Assembly: GCA_037178625.1 (NCBI GenBank)
Contig: CM074129.1
Span: 310,001-374,000 of the forward strand
Direction of reading: 5' to 3'
From: Skeletonema tropicum
Taxonomy: Eukaryota > Bacillariophyta > Thalassiosirophyceae > Thalassiosirales > Thalassiosiraceae
DNA: 64,000 nt
The position numbers and the translations under genes were made by a program. Positions 1 to 10,583 of the stretch are shown piece by piece (the stretch's first letter is position 1; each line of letters starts with the position of its first letter). Under the pieces are notes generated by a model. The model had not been told where the DNA came from. It saw only the letters and a program-made list of their open reading frames with translations, and made no database searches.

Positions 1-708
1 GATACGTTGACATTCAAGATGTGGATCTACTTCTGAACTACTAAGTAAAACAAAAAAACTTGGTGCGTGCGGGGAGGGCGTGAGGCAATTTTCCCCGTGA
101 AACTTGAAGGGCAAAAAATCTGAAAGGAAATGGTTTTATCCCATTCAGAATTTCATTATGGAGGCCTATATTTTTGACGATGACGCGAACATATACGGCA
201 ACTTGATCTACGCTTAGACTGCGAAAACAAAAATATTTTAGGTTATCACAGCGGATTTTGACAAAATGTGACAAACACGTACGTACCGACCGACCGACGA
301 ACCACATTTATTTAGATTAGACTAGACGGGACCAGCTCGGCTGCTGGTCCGCTAGCCCCCCCGAAATGGGTCTTGACGGACAATTATTCTTGTTGGTATG
401 AGAACGAACGCTCTGAAGCGGGTCTAACTTGTTGTTGGAAGCGAATGCAAATTTGAAGCGTCATGAATCTGGAAAGGGTATGGTTTTAACCATTTCAGTT
501 TTGACCTTTGTTGGCCTTACCTTGCTTGTTTTTTGGAATGAGAATAGACTCGTATGAAGCGGCTCTAACTTGCTTGCTAAAACGTAGCGAATGCAAATCT
601 GAAAGGAAATGGTTTTATCCCTTTCAGATTTTCACTATGGTGGCCTGTAATTATGAGTATGATACGTTGACATTCAAGATGTGGATCTATTTCTGAACTA
701 CTAAGTAA

Positions 709-1270
709 GGGAGCGCGGGAAAGCGGGCTGCATCCCGATTTTTATGCCGATAAATGCCCCCTTTTCTGATAATACCTAATGTAAAGTAATCCAATAAGAT
801 TCAACGCATACCATTGATCGCCAAAAATTGATTTGCCGCTCGGCATTACGGTTACGCCGATTAACGCCGAATAACCCCGAGTAACGCCGCTCGGCATTAC
901 GGTTACGCCGACTAATGCCGAGTAATGCCGAGTAATGCCGAGTAATGCCGAGTAATGCCGAGTAATGCCGAGCGGCTCATGATGTGCGCATATCATAATG
1001 CCCAGTAACGCCGAGTAATTCCGAGTAGTGCCGCTCGGCATAGTAGTTATGCCGAGTAACGCCGAGTAACGCCGAGTAACGCCGAGTAACGCCGAGTAAC
1101 GCCGAGTAACGCCGAGTAAAGCAGGCGGCGTAACCGTTATGCCGAGCGGCACAATATTTGGCGATATGCGTTGAATTTCTTAAAAATGGGAAACTTGACA
1201 TTTGACACTTTCGCTTTTAATGCCGGATGATTCCGAGTAAAAGTACGCAAGCCCCCTTTCCCGCGCTCCC
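709..1270. mobile_element. 562-bp MITE with TAA target duplication
   Basis: The ends are inverted repeats, GGGAGCGCGGGAAAG on the left and its complement on the right, with similarity continuing a few bases inwards. It is flanked by TAA at 706-708 and 1271-1273. Copy B (about 28397-28400) has the same flanks with a single TAA and no insert, which is an exact empty site. No transposase is encoded. The 3-bp TAA/TTA target duplication and G-rich termini fit non-autonomous PIF/Harbinger elements; the superfamily is inference, the boundaries are seen directly. Confidence 0.93.
836..1150. repeat. 10-bp minisatellite inside the MITE
   Basis: About 30 tandem copies of a decamer close to GTAAYGCCGA, in three blocks separated by GCCGCTCGGCATTACGGTTACG-like spacers that are themselves partly palindromic. 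The translation on the minus strand (repeated SALLGVTRRY-like peptides) is a by-product of the repeat and is not called as a gene. Confidence 0.9.
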
Positions 1271-1273
1271 TAA

Positions 1274-4115
1274 AACAAATAAACTTGGTGCGTGCGGGGA
1301 GGGCGTGAGGCAATTTTCCCCGTGAAACTTGAAGGGCAAAAAATCTGAAAGGAAATGGTTTTATCCCATTCAGAATTTCATTATGGAGGCCTATATTTTT
1401 GACGATGACGCGAACATATACGGCAACTTGATCTACGCTTAGACTGCGAAAACAAAAAAATTTTAGGTTATCACAGCGGATTTTGACAAAATGTGACAAA
1501 CACGTACGTACCGACCGACCGACCACGGGAACCGACGAACCACGCGCGCGTGAGAGGGTGCCCTGAAATTTCATTTCTAAGTATTTATTTTGGGGGCTTC
1601 AGATTATTCCTATATATATGTACGTTAAGGTGGAACACAAGTGTTTTTAAGTATTATTCCTACTGTACATCGCTGTTTTGGCCGTAGCTAGGGGGTTCGA
1701 TTCCTTCGTACAGAGGCCGTCGCTAACCGGTACCACTCAAAATCCAACCTCCAAATATCATCTTCTTTACACCCTCACCATGATGTCCTCCACTCCTATG
1801 GCCACAGTTATGCACATCTAATAAATACACCTATTATATTCGGCTTATCCGATCTTATACATCATAATATAAGCGTCAACGACGGAAATACTCAGCTGGT
1901 TGATCGAAAATGAAGAAATTAACGTCGCCATCGACGGCATAAAATCCACAACTTTTACCTCCCTTCACCCCTCCCACGGACGTTTACGTGGTGATACACA
2001 GCAAAGGAGAGGGTTTTCCTCGCACTCAATCGATATATATTACTTGGGGGACGTCTTTTGCTACCTGAACTGTTTACAAACATCAACTAGTACATGATCA
2101 AGCACAATTCATCAGTGAGAGGCAATCTATTTTTCTACCCAGAGTGTATGCAATAATCAACTTTGTAAGGAGCCACTAAATGCAAATCAGTGGTTATTCA
2201 TGAACCATACGATCACATAATCGCAATAGAAGACTTCTATGTGTTGGCAGTGCAGAATGTTTGTGTTTAATATCAGATATACTATGTTATTATTTGTTGG
2301 TATTTTATGTAAATTATTAAATAAGTAATACTTGATAAGTATGATGTTCTCCACAACATTCATTATTAATATCACCCCCATGGATGTATACTATCATAAT
2401 AATGATATATTGATGCTTCTTGGATCGATATCTACGCCGTTTGCATTAATTTTCAGTTGATTGTTGTGTTCGACGGAAACGAATAATTATGTATATTTTT
2501 GTACGTTGTAGGCGACGTCATATGGCCTTTTCTTCCGCTTCAGAGTGCCAAGGCGTCGTCTATAATCATATTAGAGTCGAGGGAGCGGGTTGGTTGCCAT
2601 CGGAAATGGTTTATTGCACCTCCTTGCTGCACAGTAGCGTTGATGTAAAAAAATATAAAAAATATTTTGTCTCAGAGTAGCCGACGTTCCGGACGACGTA
2701 ACCGGCGAAGCAGCGGCTGCCAAGACACTGATACCTCCCTATGAATATATAGTATCGATTGTTGCGTCGTGGTGGTATCGTAAGCGGTGGTAACGATGAT
2801 TACCCAAGGCATTAGTCGACAACATCAGTTGCATAGACCAATTTCCGTTACGTCGTGGGCAGGGCTATTTTCTCCTAGGATTTGTCGAACCATAGGGTAC
2901 TTTTTCGAAGGGGATCTACAAATTGGCTCCTCCGCCTCCAACTTCAAAAGTACCCTATGGCACAGTGTCGATTTTGCACTACTAGGCAGTCCACAATGGC
3001 ATCATGGTGGTTGCGTCTTTGGCCGTTTGTGGTTGGTGAATGGTGAGAGAAAGTGCGAGAAGCAACGGTCACATTTGATGCCCGTGGGCAAAAAGGTTGA
3101 TGCGTGACTGGATTTGGTCGAATTTGAGTTCGCATGGGGGGATACTAATTCCTATCGTAGATCTACAGGCCCATCTTCACTAGATAAACAGCTACTTTTA
3201 CTTAGCGTTTTTTTACTTGTGTTCCACCTTAAGTTTCCTAAAAGAAAGGTCTCCAAACCGTCCCTATCGTGACTTATTTTGGGGACTCATACTATTCCTA
3301 CGTGAAAATCATCTTCAAAGCGGCACTAAAGTGACATGCAATTTAAAAAGGTATAAGAATCTGTCTGAGTGCTTCTATCTTGTTCTTCGGGGTAAGAGAA
3401 CAATTCCTGTGAGAACTTTCCCTGATTTGTGTCTGACTGCGTATGGAAGAAATGTAGGAATTTGGTACTTTTCAGTCCTTTCTCACGCACCAACAATGGA
3501 ATGCTTATATCAAGGGAATATCTATTATCAACAGCACCACGTGACCGTCTTTTATTTTACATACATACACCCAGATAAAAGAACAATGGATAGATCGGAG
3601 TACCAGACATGCTTCGACTTTGTCCATGTGTGGCTAAAAGCAGCACCTGGTACTCACAAGAATCACAACCGCCTCATCTCGTCGCACCAATTATGTACAT
3701 ACTAATTCCTAGAGTGAAGGAGATACGATTATTGCCGCTATGTACTTAGCCTCAATGGTTGACTGACGTGTTTATGATGCGAAATGCGAAATCGTGGAGC
3801 AATCTTTTTTAGGTAAAGACTCAGAAAGTGCGAACTTTGATTGAAATGCAATTGTGAAGACAGTCTGCCCCAACGCCAGCTTTTTACAGAACTCACGATT
3901 AGGTATGGTATTGTACTTATAGCTGTCTCATCTCTATTGATTCCTACTTACAATATATATACGTACCTCCCAACAAGAGATAACGGTACTCCCTTTCTGC
4001 CGAAATTAGAAAAGGAATAAGAAACCCGCCTTGAATTTTTGTAGAGGTCATTCACAACATTCATTTCCATCCTGCAGTTACTTCTATTATTATTACTACC
4101 ACTGATAACATAACA
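1274..4115. other. Gene-poor stretch upstream of the secreted-protein gene (copy A)
   Basis: AT-rich sequence with only short ORFs, none convincing (the longest, 162 codons at 3217-3705 plus, has no recognisable motif). Structures seen: an 18-bp perfect inverted repeat TTAAGGTGGAACACAAGT at 1625-1642 and its complement at 3215-3232, bracketing 1.57 kb and possibly the remains of a TIR element; a 15-bp perfect hairpin stem at 2890-2904 and 2946-2960; and a tRNA T-arm-like segment at 1663-1713. The same features occur in copy B at +27127. The last ~100 bp before 4116 should hold the promoter and 5' leader, but I see no defined element. Confidence 0.6.
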
Positions 4116-7100
4116 ATGCACGTTTCCACCCTAGTCCGCTGTGGTCTTCTCTTCCTTGGCATTGGCACGTCCCCACAAGCTCATGCTGCTCAGGCCCTCG
4201 CTGGAGCCACCGGTAAATATCTCGTACAATTGACCGAGTACGAAGAAGATGCCTTCCAGCTCGCTGATAATCCCGAGCGCGTTGTCCGTCAACTTCGTGA
4301 GCTTCAGGGCAACAAAGGGCCTCCAAGTGGGGCTAGTCCCAAGAAGAATGCTAATTTCGAGTTGCCCAATGGAGAAATCCTTGAGATTGAGGGATTGAGC
4401 GCCGAAGACGAGTCGCTTCTCTCATCGGGTGAAGAGGTCGTCCTCCCTGCCGAAGCCACCATGAGCGGACAATCGATCAATCCCGAAGCTGCAGCCACCA
4501 TCACCACGAGCGGACAAAATATCAACCTCAACGGCAAGCCACTTGGAAGGCCCGTCATAGCAGACAACCATCTAGACCGTCGACTTTGTTTCTCGAATGA
4601 TCAATGTGATGACAACAATGCGGTAAGTTGACTTTCAATTCATATTTACATCCCATATTGCCTCGCATACAAATCATATCTCACGATTGGTAATAAATGT
4701 TGTCGCTCTTTCTTGCCTTTGCTTTTTAGTGTACCACAAACGTCTGTGATGTGGCATGCAACTTCCCTCCCATTGCGAACTGCTGCGGCAATGGTATTTG
4801 CGAACCGGGAGGGGGAGAGGATTTTAACTCTTGTTTCGATGATTGCGCTGTAGGCCCCTTTCACCTTTCTACAACATTGTGCAGCTCTTGCTACCTTCGA
4901 GATGGGAATATGTTTGAAGTCAAGGCTAAAGACAAGGCGCTTGCCATTACTACATTGGCAACGAGAACAGCCGGCGCTTCTGGAACCTTTGGTGTGGAGG
5001 TGTGGACAAAGCAAGGAACTATGGTTGGGTTTGAAACTTCTAAGGCCTCGTGGACCAAGATTGCGGATGTTGAATTTACTTCAGGCTCTTTTGCAATGCT
5101 CCAATTTCCTGACTTCGCTTCGCCAGTTCAGATTGCTGCTGGAGCAACCCAGTCTTTCTACGTGACGCACAAAAATGGTGGCAAAGCGTTTTGCTCGAAA
5201 GTGAATAGTAACACTCTTGCCGGCTTTGATGACAGTTTGCAAATCTTCCCTGGATACTTCAGTGTTTATCAATTCGGTAGTTTTTCTGCTGCTAGAGAAT
5301 GGGCATGGAATGGTATTTTGACTTATTTGAAGGACGAGGGAGTTGTTGCAACTGTGGCTCCTTCTTCATTCAATACAACTCCAGATACCTATTCTCCAAC
5401 AGCCAATCCGTCAGAGGCTCCTTCTTCACCACCTACCTATTCTCCAACAACGTCAGAATTTCCTTCTTCAGCATCATTCAATACCAATCTACCAACTCTA
5501 GATACCTATTCTCCAACAGCCAATCCGTCAGAGGCTCCTTCTTCAGCACCTACCTATTCTCCAACAACGTCAGAGGGTCCTTCTCTACCAACTCCAGGAC
5601 CCTCCCATTCTCCAACAAACCCTCCGACTACAGGACCCTCCCATTCTTCAACAGCTTCTCCAGCTTCAGCTCAACTAGTTGCGACTTCTACTCTCACAAT
5701 GACTTTTGATGTCAATAGGACTGAAGTAGAAACGATGAGTTCTGGAGATCGGAGTGCTCTCAGTGCTGTGATCGAAGATGCGGTCTTAAATTTTTTAGGT
5801 GAGATCGAAGATGAAGTCTCAGTTTTCGCGAAGGTTATCAGTATGTGGGGCACATCGCTCAAAACAAGGCGAAAGCTTGAAAATGCAAATAATGATGTTG
5901 TTCTTAATGTCACATTTGTTGCGCAATGCGAGGAGGAGTGCGAAGCTCTTACTGCTCAAACAACGTTGGCAGAAACGGCTGCTAATATCACATCGGATGT
6001 TACTACTGAAGAGGGATTGCAACCGATTGCTACATTTATCCAGTCCCGTTTAGAACAATCGCCAATTGATGGGGTGAGCAGCACTCTAACTATTACAAGT
6101 GCAGAGTCTACCCCAATTGAAGTAACCACTGTTTATTCGACAACTGCAATTGACAGCTGGGCGCTTGAGATTATGTCGTTCAACAGTAACTTTTCCAAAG
6201 ATAGTGGGAATGAAATCACCCTAAACTACAAGATTGGCAAAGGCCGCACCTTCAATGTCAGCGTACTCAAGAAAGAATGCATGGAAGCAATCGATACTGC
6301 CAATGTCATTTCTGTGGCGTCTTTTACTTCTCCCAATAAGGACGATCCTTCACTTGATAACCTTGGTGTCTTTCTGGATATCGAGAAAAAGACAATTGTG
6401 GGCAGTAACATCTGGGACCCCACTAACCAGGTGGTTGAGTTTTGTCTCAGGGTTGAGTTGCTCTCCAGCATCAGTGGTAAAGTTATCAAGAAACTTGAGC
6501 GGAACTTTGGTATTGAACTCTTATTCAATAATGCATTTGAAACTATTAATGATGCCCAATTTGGTCAGATTTCCCTCGAGTCCGATCAGTCAGATGCACA
6601 GGTGGATGATTACATTGCGGCGTGTACTTGTGACAGCAAGGAATCTTTCGGATGCAACCAAAATGTTCTTGGCCCTAATGACTTCTTAAATATTTGCATC
6701 AAGTCCATTGATACAGAAATGGAGATCAATTACCTCGATAGTCTCAAGATGACTCAAGGAGACTTGACGTTGAGTATTGTCCAAGAGAAGAATCTTGTTG
6801 ATAATTCGATCTCATCCAAATCCAAGGTTCCATTGGAGAATGGTGTTCACGTTGCTACTGTCATTCCTACTAGCTTCTTCAACTATGAAAGTAGTTCTAC
6901 TGCGAAAGTGTCAGGTGTTGTGTTCCTCAAACTCTCTGGAAGTCGTCGCCGCCTCGCTGTCGAGATTGACCGTGCATTGCAAAGTCAAAGTGTTGGTGAC
7001 ATTGGTGATCAGGAATCTGCCTTTTCTATGGAAGTTCAGCTCGAGAAGTATGAGTTGGAGGTTGATGCCGATTCTAATGCTGCTGTCATGACTGGAGTTA

Positions 7101-7150
7101 TTGGTGGCAGCGTAGCAGCTGTTGTTACTGCTGCTGCCTTTTTGTGGTAG
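4116..7150 (+). CDS. Secreted/cell-surface PT-repeat protein, copy A (one intron)
   Basis: Two exons, 4116-4622 and 4730-7150, joined in phase 0 by a 107-bp intron (GTAAGT donor, pyrimidine-rich TTTTTAG acceptor), giving 975 aa. Residues 1-24 form a signal peptide ending near AHA. Residues 170-224 are Cys-rich with a CCGNGICEPGGGE motif seen in secreted calcium- or ligand-binding repeats. A globular segment reaches about residue 355, followed by a Ser/Thr/Pro region (about 377-485) of YSPT and PSEAPS repeats typical of diatom surface proteins. A larger domain follows, then a hydrophobic C-terminus ending four residues after an Ala/Val run, which suits a GPI-anchor signal or a C-terminal membrane anchor. 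The role is probably cell wall or adhesion, by inference. It differs from its copy at 31243 almost only in residues 175-355. Confidence 0.88.
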
Positions 7151-8100
7151 GTTTAGGTTGCATATTTGTACCAGTCTACTCTAGATGGGTCTCTAGTGCG
7201 GGAGAGAGATTCAAGAATGCCATGAGGTTCATGTGACATTGATATTGATACACAAAGCATGGGCATGTGAATTGTTGTGAGGTTTCATGCGCAGAAATCA
7301 TCGACATGATGGCGATACTCGTCACATTGAGAACGTTGACGAAATGATATGAAGAAAGCAAAGAAAAATAGAATAAGCCATTCAAACTAGGAACAACTTT
7401 GTATGAGAAATGTTATATTTATTATATTTTTTGTGGCTCATTTTGTGTTTGCAAGAAGATAGACATTCATTATGTGAAGTTGTCGCAAAGGTAGAGATGT
7501 GGGCAGGAGAACACCTAAAGACTGGAGATTGATCGTAGTTTTGCGGAATGATGAGAATAAGTTCGCATTCATATTAATAGCACATGGTCTTTTGCTTTCA
7601 GACTCTACACGCAGGTAGATTCATGTCGATGTCGGACGCTAATTTTAAGAAAAGTGAGAGACCATGTGCAATAAGGCACTTCCTTTTCAACACGTGTCAT
7701 ATAAATTCTTCGTGTATATCAAACACGTCATCGTTATTGTATTGAATGATGAAAGAAGAAGGGGCTGCCTAAATCGTCACACTACTACTGCTCCCATACA
7801 CCAATTCCACTAATGAAAAGGTCATTCAACTTCAACTATGTATCGCTATCGGAGGAACAGTTGCCCCCCAAGCCCATCCAACTTGATCCAAAACCTCTAC
7901 CGTTCCATCTCCAATTTGCTGGCTGAATGCGTTGGAAATGATGCCATATTTTGTGTCTTTCCGTGGACTCAATCTTCGACATCAGCGACAGACAGAATAC
8001 CGCTTCAACTTGACCTTGACTTTTCATCTAACCGTATATACGTTCTTTCGAATGAATGGTGGTGTGACAGATACACATCTTAAAAAGTCCGCAACAAAAA
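7151..8100. other. 3' flank of secreted-protein gene, no gene seen
   Basis: AT-rich non-coding sequence. Short ORFs around 7836-8083 exist on both strands, but the three single-base differences from copy B in this part (near 7806, 7891 and 7969) do not favour a reading frame. No RNA gene or repeat is visible. Confidence 0.5.
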
Positions 8101-8111
8101 TCCGCCACAAA

Positions 8112-8780
8112 GTAACGAGACCACTTCGAGAAAACGAGACCAGTGAACGGGTCTTGATTTGAAATTTCGCCCCTGGAGGGCCAACCATGACGTACTTTAA
8201 GATTTCCGTTAATTTAACGAGACAAGTCCAGAGTCCAGCAAGTATCAAAACGAGACCATAGACAGGTGTCTCTTTTTCGAGAAACGTCTTGTACAATAGT
8301 AACAGAGCAGCCCCGAGCCGAGATAAGTACGTCGTAATGAGACTCGAGCATTCCGATGATGTTGTTGTGCACCATTTGCATTGCATTGCTTACAATAGAG
8401 TATCAAAATAATAAGGAGGAATTTAGCCACCATGATTTTGAAAGTGATGATACAATATTTTTCAACTTAGATTAGGAAAGTAATGAGATGTTGGGCAAAA
8501 TCAAAATTGTGGAGCAAACAGCTGGAGCAGATGCATTGACTCTCTTCAATGATCCAGAAAATGAGGAAGAAGATGAGTTTCCTGAAGACGACATGGAATA
8601 AGAGACGCAGTGCTGATGCTTCAGATGCAGAGGTCTGGAAGTAGGAGGAAGATGAAGGTTAAGTCATAACGAGACTACTTTTAAATAACAAGACCACTTT
8701 TCATTAACGAGACTAGTGTCTCGAGGTGGCCATGGCATGGTAACGAGACGAAGCCAAAATCCAAAACGAGACCAGTGAAG
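8112..8780. repeat. Cluster of dispersed AACGAGAC motifs (copy A)
   Basis: About ten copies of TAACGAGAC or close variants, mostly in one orientation, at roughly 8113, 8129, 8214, 8248, 8337, 8669, 8684, 8697, 8742 and 8766. A 17-bp direct repeat AAAACGAGACCAGTGAA occurs near both ends (8127 and 8764). In the middle a small frame reads 37 codons (8488-8601) with an acidic end, FNDPENEEEDEFPEDDME, which could be a remnant of a coding exon. The pattern resembles subterminal transposase-binding repeats of a DNA transposon, but no terminal repeats or target duplications were found. The copy B counterpart is 35266-35882. Confidence 0.65.
8163..8214 (+). mobile_element. 5'-truncated SINE tail (52 bp), copy A only
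   Basis: This insert is absent at the matching site of copy B (35316/35317). Its sequence, containing GCCCCTGGAGGGCCAACC and ending CCGTTAATT, is the same as the 3' end of the SINE at 11671-11986 without the oligo-T tail. It is therefore a very short, 5'-truncated retrotransposed copy, or a fragment left by another route. No clear target-site duplication is visible. Confidence 0.8.
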
Positions 8781-9048
8781 TTGAGGGGTTTTTTTATTTT
8801 GTGGATTTGTTGCTTGAATAGGAAGTCCTCTATTATTGAAAAGGTAAAATATCATAGAATAGATCAGAAGAAAACATCAAATTTCTTCTACTTAGTATGA
8901 ATCTGTACATATCTATACTTCCCACCGTGGTCCACATTACTTATTTCTCTACTTCTCAAACAAACAAACCATCATCTAAACAGACACAAACAAGCCACAG
9001 CTCATTCTTCGCACGCAGGACTACATGACATCTATCTTCTCACATATT

Positions 9049-9725
9049 TTACTCTTCATCAGAGTCAATGGGGCGCTCCTCGTCTGCCGTATACGTATAG
9101 GTAGCAGAATGGGCAGCATGTTCCACACCAATCCTACGCTCGACTCCCTCAAGCAACAAGGTGTACCAGGTCTTGAATTGGTGGTGATTGGCGCCATCAA
9201 CGGGATGGACATCTACAGCATGGTGCTGAAGCTTCTTCTTCACAATGGTGCGCAAGCAGGGAAATGGCAAGATAATTTCCTGTGGATTCCCAAAATAATA
9301 TTGACCTTTGAGTTTCTCCTTATCATCCTTCCTGACCTTCTGCACACTGTCACTGTCATCATAGGCCATGAAACGGACATCATTTTCATGAAAGTTATTT
9401 CCAAGCTGGCGTCCCTTGCGATTAAGACTAGCAAACTTCTTGTGGGTTCCTACGGCAACGTCGAGGCTATTGCGATCTTCAGAGACAACAATTTGAAAGG
9501 CATCTTCACTGGGAAAATGACCTTCGAGGGTGAGTTCAACCTCAACCATATTCTTGTCACCTTTTGGGTATGTCGTAACCATGAAGGGCACTGTTTTCTC
9601 CAAGCTATGGGTCTTGAAGATACCAGAGTCATTGAGAGCTCCTGCAAGGTCTTCAACAGATGCAGGCATCTTGCTGTCGTCGATATCTTCTCCTTCAAAA
9701 TCGTTTGCTTCCTCAGCATCAGTGG
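9049..9725 (-). CDS. Hypothetical soluble protein, copy A
   Basis: The frame gives 206 aa from ATG at 9669 and stays open back to 9725, where a TTTTAAG acceptor follows a pyrimidine tract. A GTGAGT donor lies at 9807, so an intron 9726-9807 is likely, perhaps in the 5' leader, because I could not join a clean upstream coding exon. The protein is mixed and soluble, with an NPQEIILPFPC segment near residue 130 and an acidic end (DEERPIDSDEE). I recognise no family. The minus strand is preferred over a 247-codon frame on plus because copy differences (a 2-bp indel at 9026 and a 6-bp indel at ~9759) fall outside this frame, in the 3' flank and the putative intron, and because the plus frame loses its ATG in copy B. 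Confidence 0.6.
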
Positions 9726-9807
9726 CTTAAAAGAGAGAAGAGGACAGTTCAGTAAACATAAACAATGAGATGAGATAGGCGCTGATTCACAAACATTATC
9801 AACTCAC

Positions 9808-10155
9808 ATTCGTTGCGGCTGCTGATGCTCTAGCACCGTTGAGGCGTGCCTTGAATAAGAATATTAGCAACCGCTTTCTTCCAGTTGTTTAGGAAAGTTT
9901 TGTTTGAGCGACCAGGCCAATATTTATCGCGTACAGAGTTGATGTATTTAGGGTCTGTTGATTTAATATCGATTTTGCCCTGACCTTGGGAAAAATATAT
10001 TGCTAAAAAATAATTGCAATATAATTGCCCCAATATTTTATTGTTATTTATTGCTAATTTTTGATAAATATTGCTGCGAGCTTGACATATTGCAGTAGTT
10101 ATTGTAATCATTCCCAATATTGCCAATATATTGCCAATATTTGAGATATACATCT
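9808..10155. other. Short stretch between hypothetical gene and Copia LTR
   Basis: Contains the probable 5' leader of the minus-strand gene, and an AT-rich tract at 10000-10140 with many ATTGCCAATAT-like repeats. A minus-strand frame of 107 codons (9830-10153) has a coding-looking tail (WPGRSNKTFLNNWKK) that could be a broken exon; not called as a gene. Confidence 0.4.
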
Positions 10156-10574
10156 TGGTAGGTAAGTACCTACTTCTCCAGCCCTCTCACACTCAACTTC
10201 ACTCAACATCGAAGCACAGAACAGCCTCCTCCTCACCTCACATCATCTCAGTACCTGCCCGAGACCAAAGTAGCTCTTTGCTGACGAGAGAGAGAGGATA
10301 TGTGCTTCTCTGCTGGCATTTGCCAGTTCTCTTAATCACTGTAGATGATACAGGACAAGAGAGTTGCGTAGTAATAGCAGGTTGTGTTCTTCTACGGAGA
10401 AGACAGCACGTTGTCGACAAACGACGTCTTTATGTTTATTTTTGTTTCCTTTATTGTGAGAAGAACGATGGAATCGCTCCTAACGCAATCTCTATCTACA
10501 TAGACCGTATGTTACCCCTAACATACCATAACTGTAAGAATCCGTAAATACACGAAATATCATTTCCTGTGTCA
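10156..10574 (-). mobile_element. Copia 3' LTR, copy A
   Basis: In minus orientation the LTR begins TGACACAGG, directly after the polypurine tract GTAGGGGAG, and ends CTTACCTACCA, so it has TG...CA termini and is about 419 bp. It carries CATCGAAGCACAGAAC at 10207-10222 once. That is the intact target of the LINE inserted in copy B. Compared with copy B it lacks one CCTGTG unit near 10570. The left end rests on the TG/CA rule, because no 5' LTR is available for comparison. Confidence 0.8.
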
Positions 10575-10583
10575 CTCCCCTAC
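10575..10583 (-). other. Copia polypurine tract, copy A
   Basis: GTAGGGGAG directly precedes the LTR start TGACAC in minus orientation, as expected for the plus-strand primer of an LTR retrotransposon. Confidence 0.8.

Larger units (their letters stand above)
1..1560. repeat. ~650-bp tandem units, copy A
   Basis: A unit starts at 322 with a short palindrome (GGACCAGC...GCTGGTCC). Positions 1-321 are the end of the preceding unit. The same array occurs at 27366 and 28014 in copy B, a period of 648 bp. Within a unit a shorter motif recurs in diverged form about three times. The best copy forms an 11-bp perfect stem, AATCTGAAAGG (596-606) with CCTTTCAGATT (620-630), around a 13-nt loop. Small ORFs in both strands look fortuitous. 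The second unit is interrupted by the MITE at 709-1270. Confidence 0.85.

Noticed and set aside
41..307. 88-codon minus ORF repeated in each ~650-bp unit (also 1137-1574, 27733-27999, 28393-28701)
   Set aside because: Conserved only because the DNA is duplicated; composition is not protein-like and it crosses the MITE junction in one copy.
836..1150. CRISPR-like array
   Set aside because: Ten-base tandem decamers with no spacers; eukaryotic context.
742..1201. Minus-strand ORFs with repeated SALLGVTRRY peptides
   Set aside because: Translation of the 10-bp minisatellite inside the MITE; frames arise from the repeat and are absent in copy B.
3217..3705. 162-codon plus ORF in the gene-poor stretch
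   Set aside because: Begins in the inverted repeat, has no motif and no promoter or splice context; kept only as a note.
4747..5275. Diversity-generating retroelement as cause of the hypervariable block
   Set aside because: No template repeat or DGR-type RT nearby, changes are not limited to adenines, and indels are present.
9025..9768. Plus-strand 247-codon ORF opposite the hypothetical gene
   Set aside because: Loses its ATG in copy B, is overly hydrophobic, and copy differences fit the minus-strand gene better.
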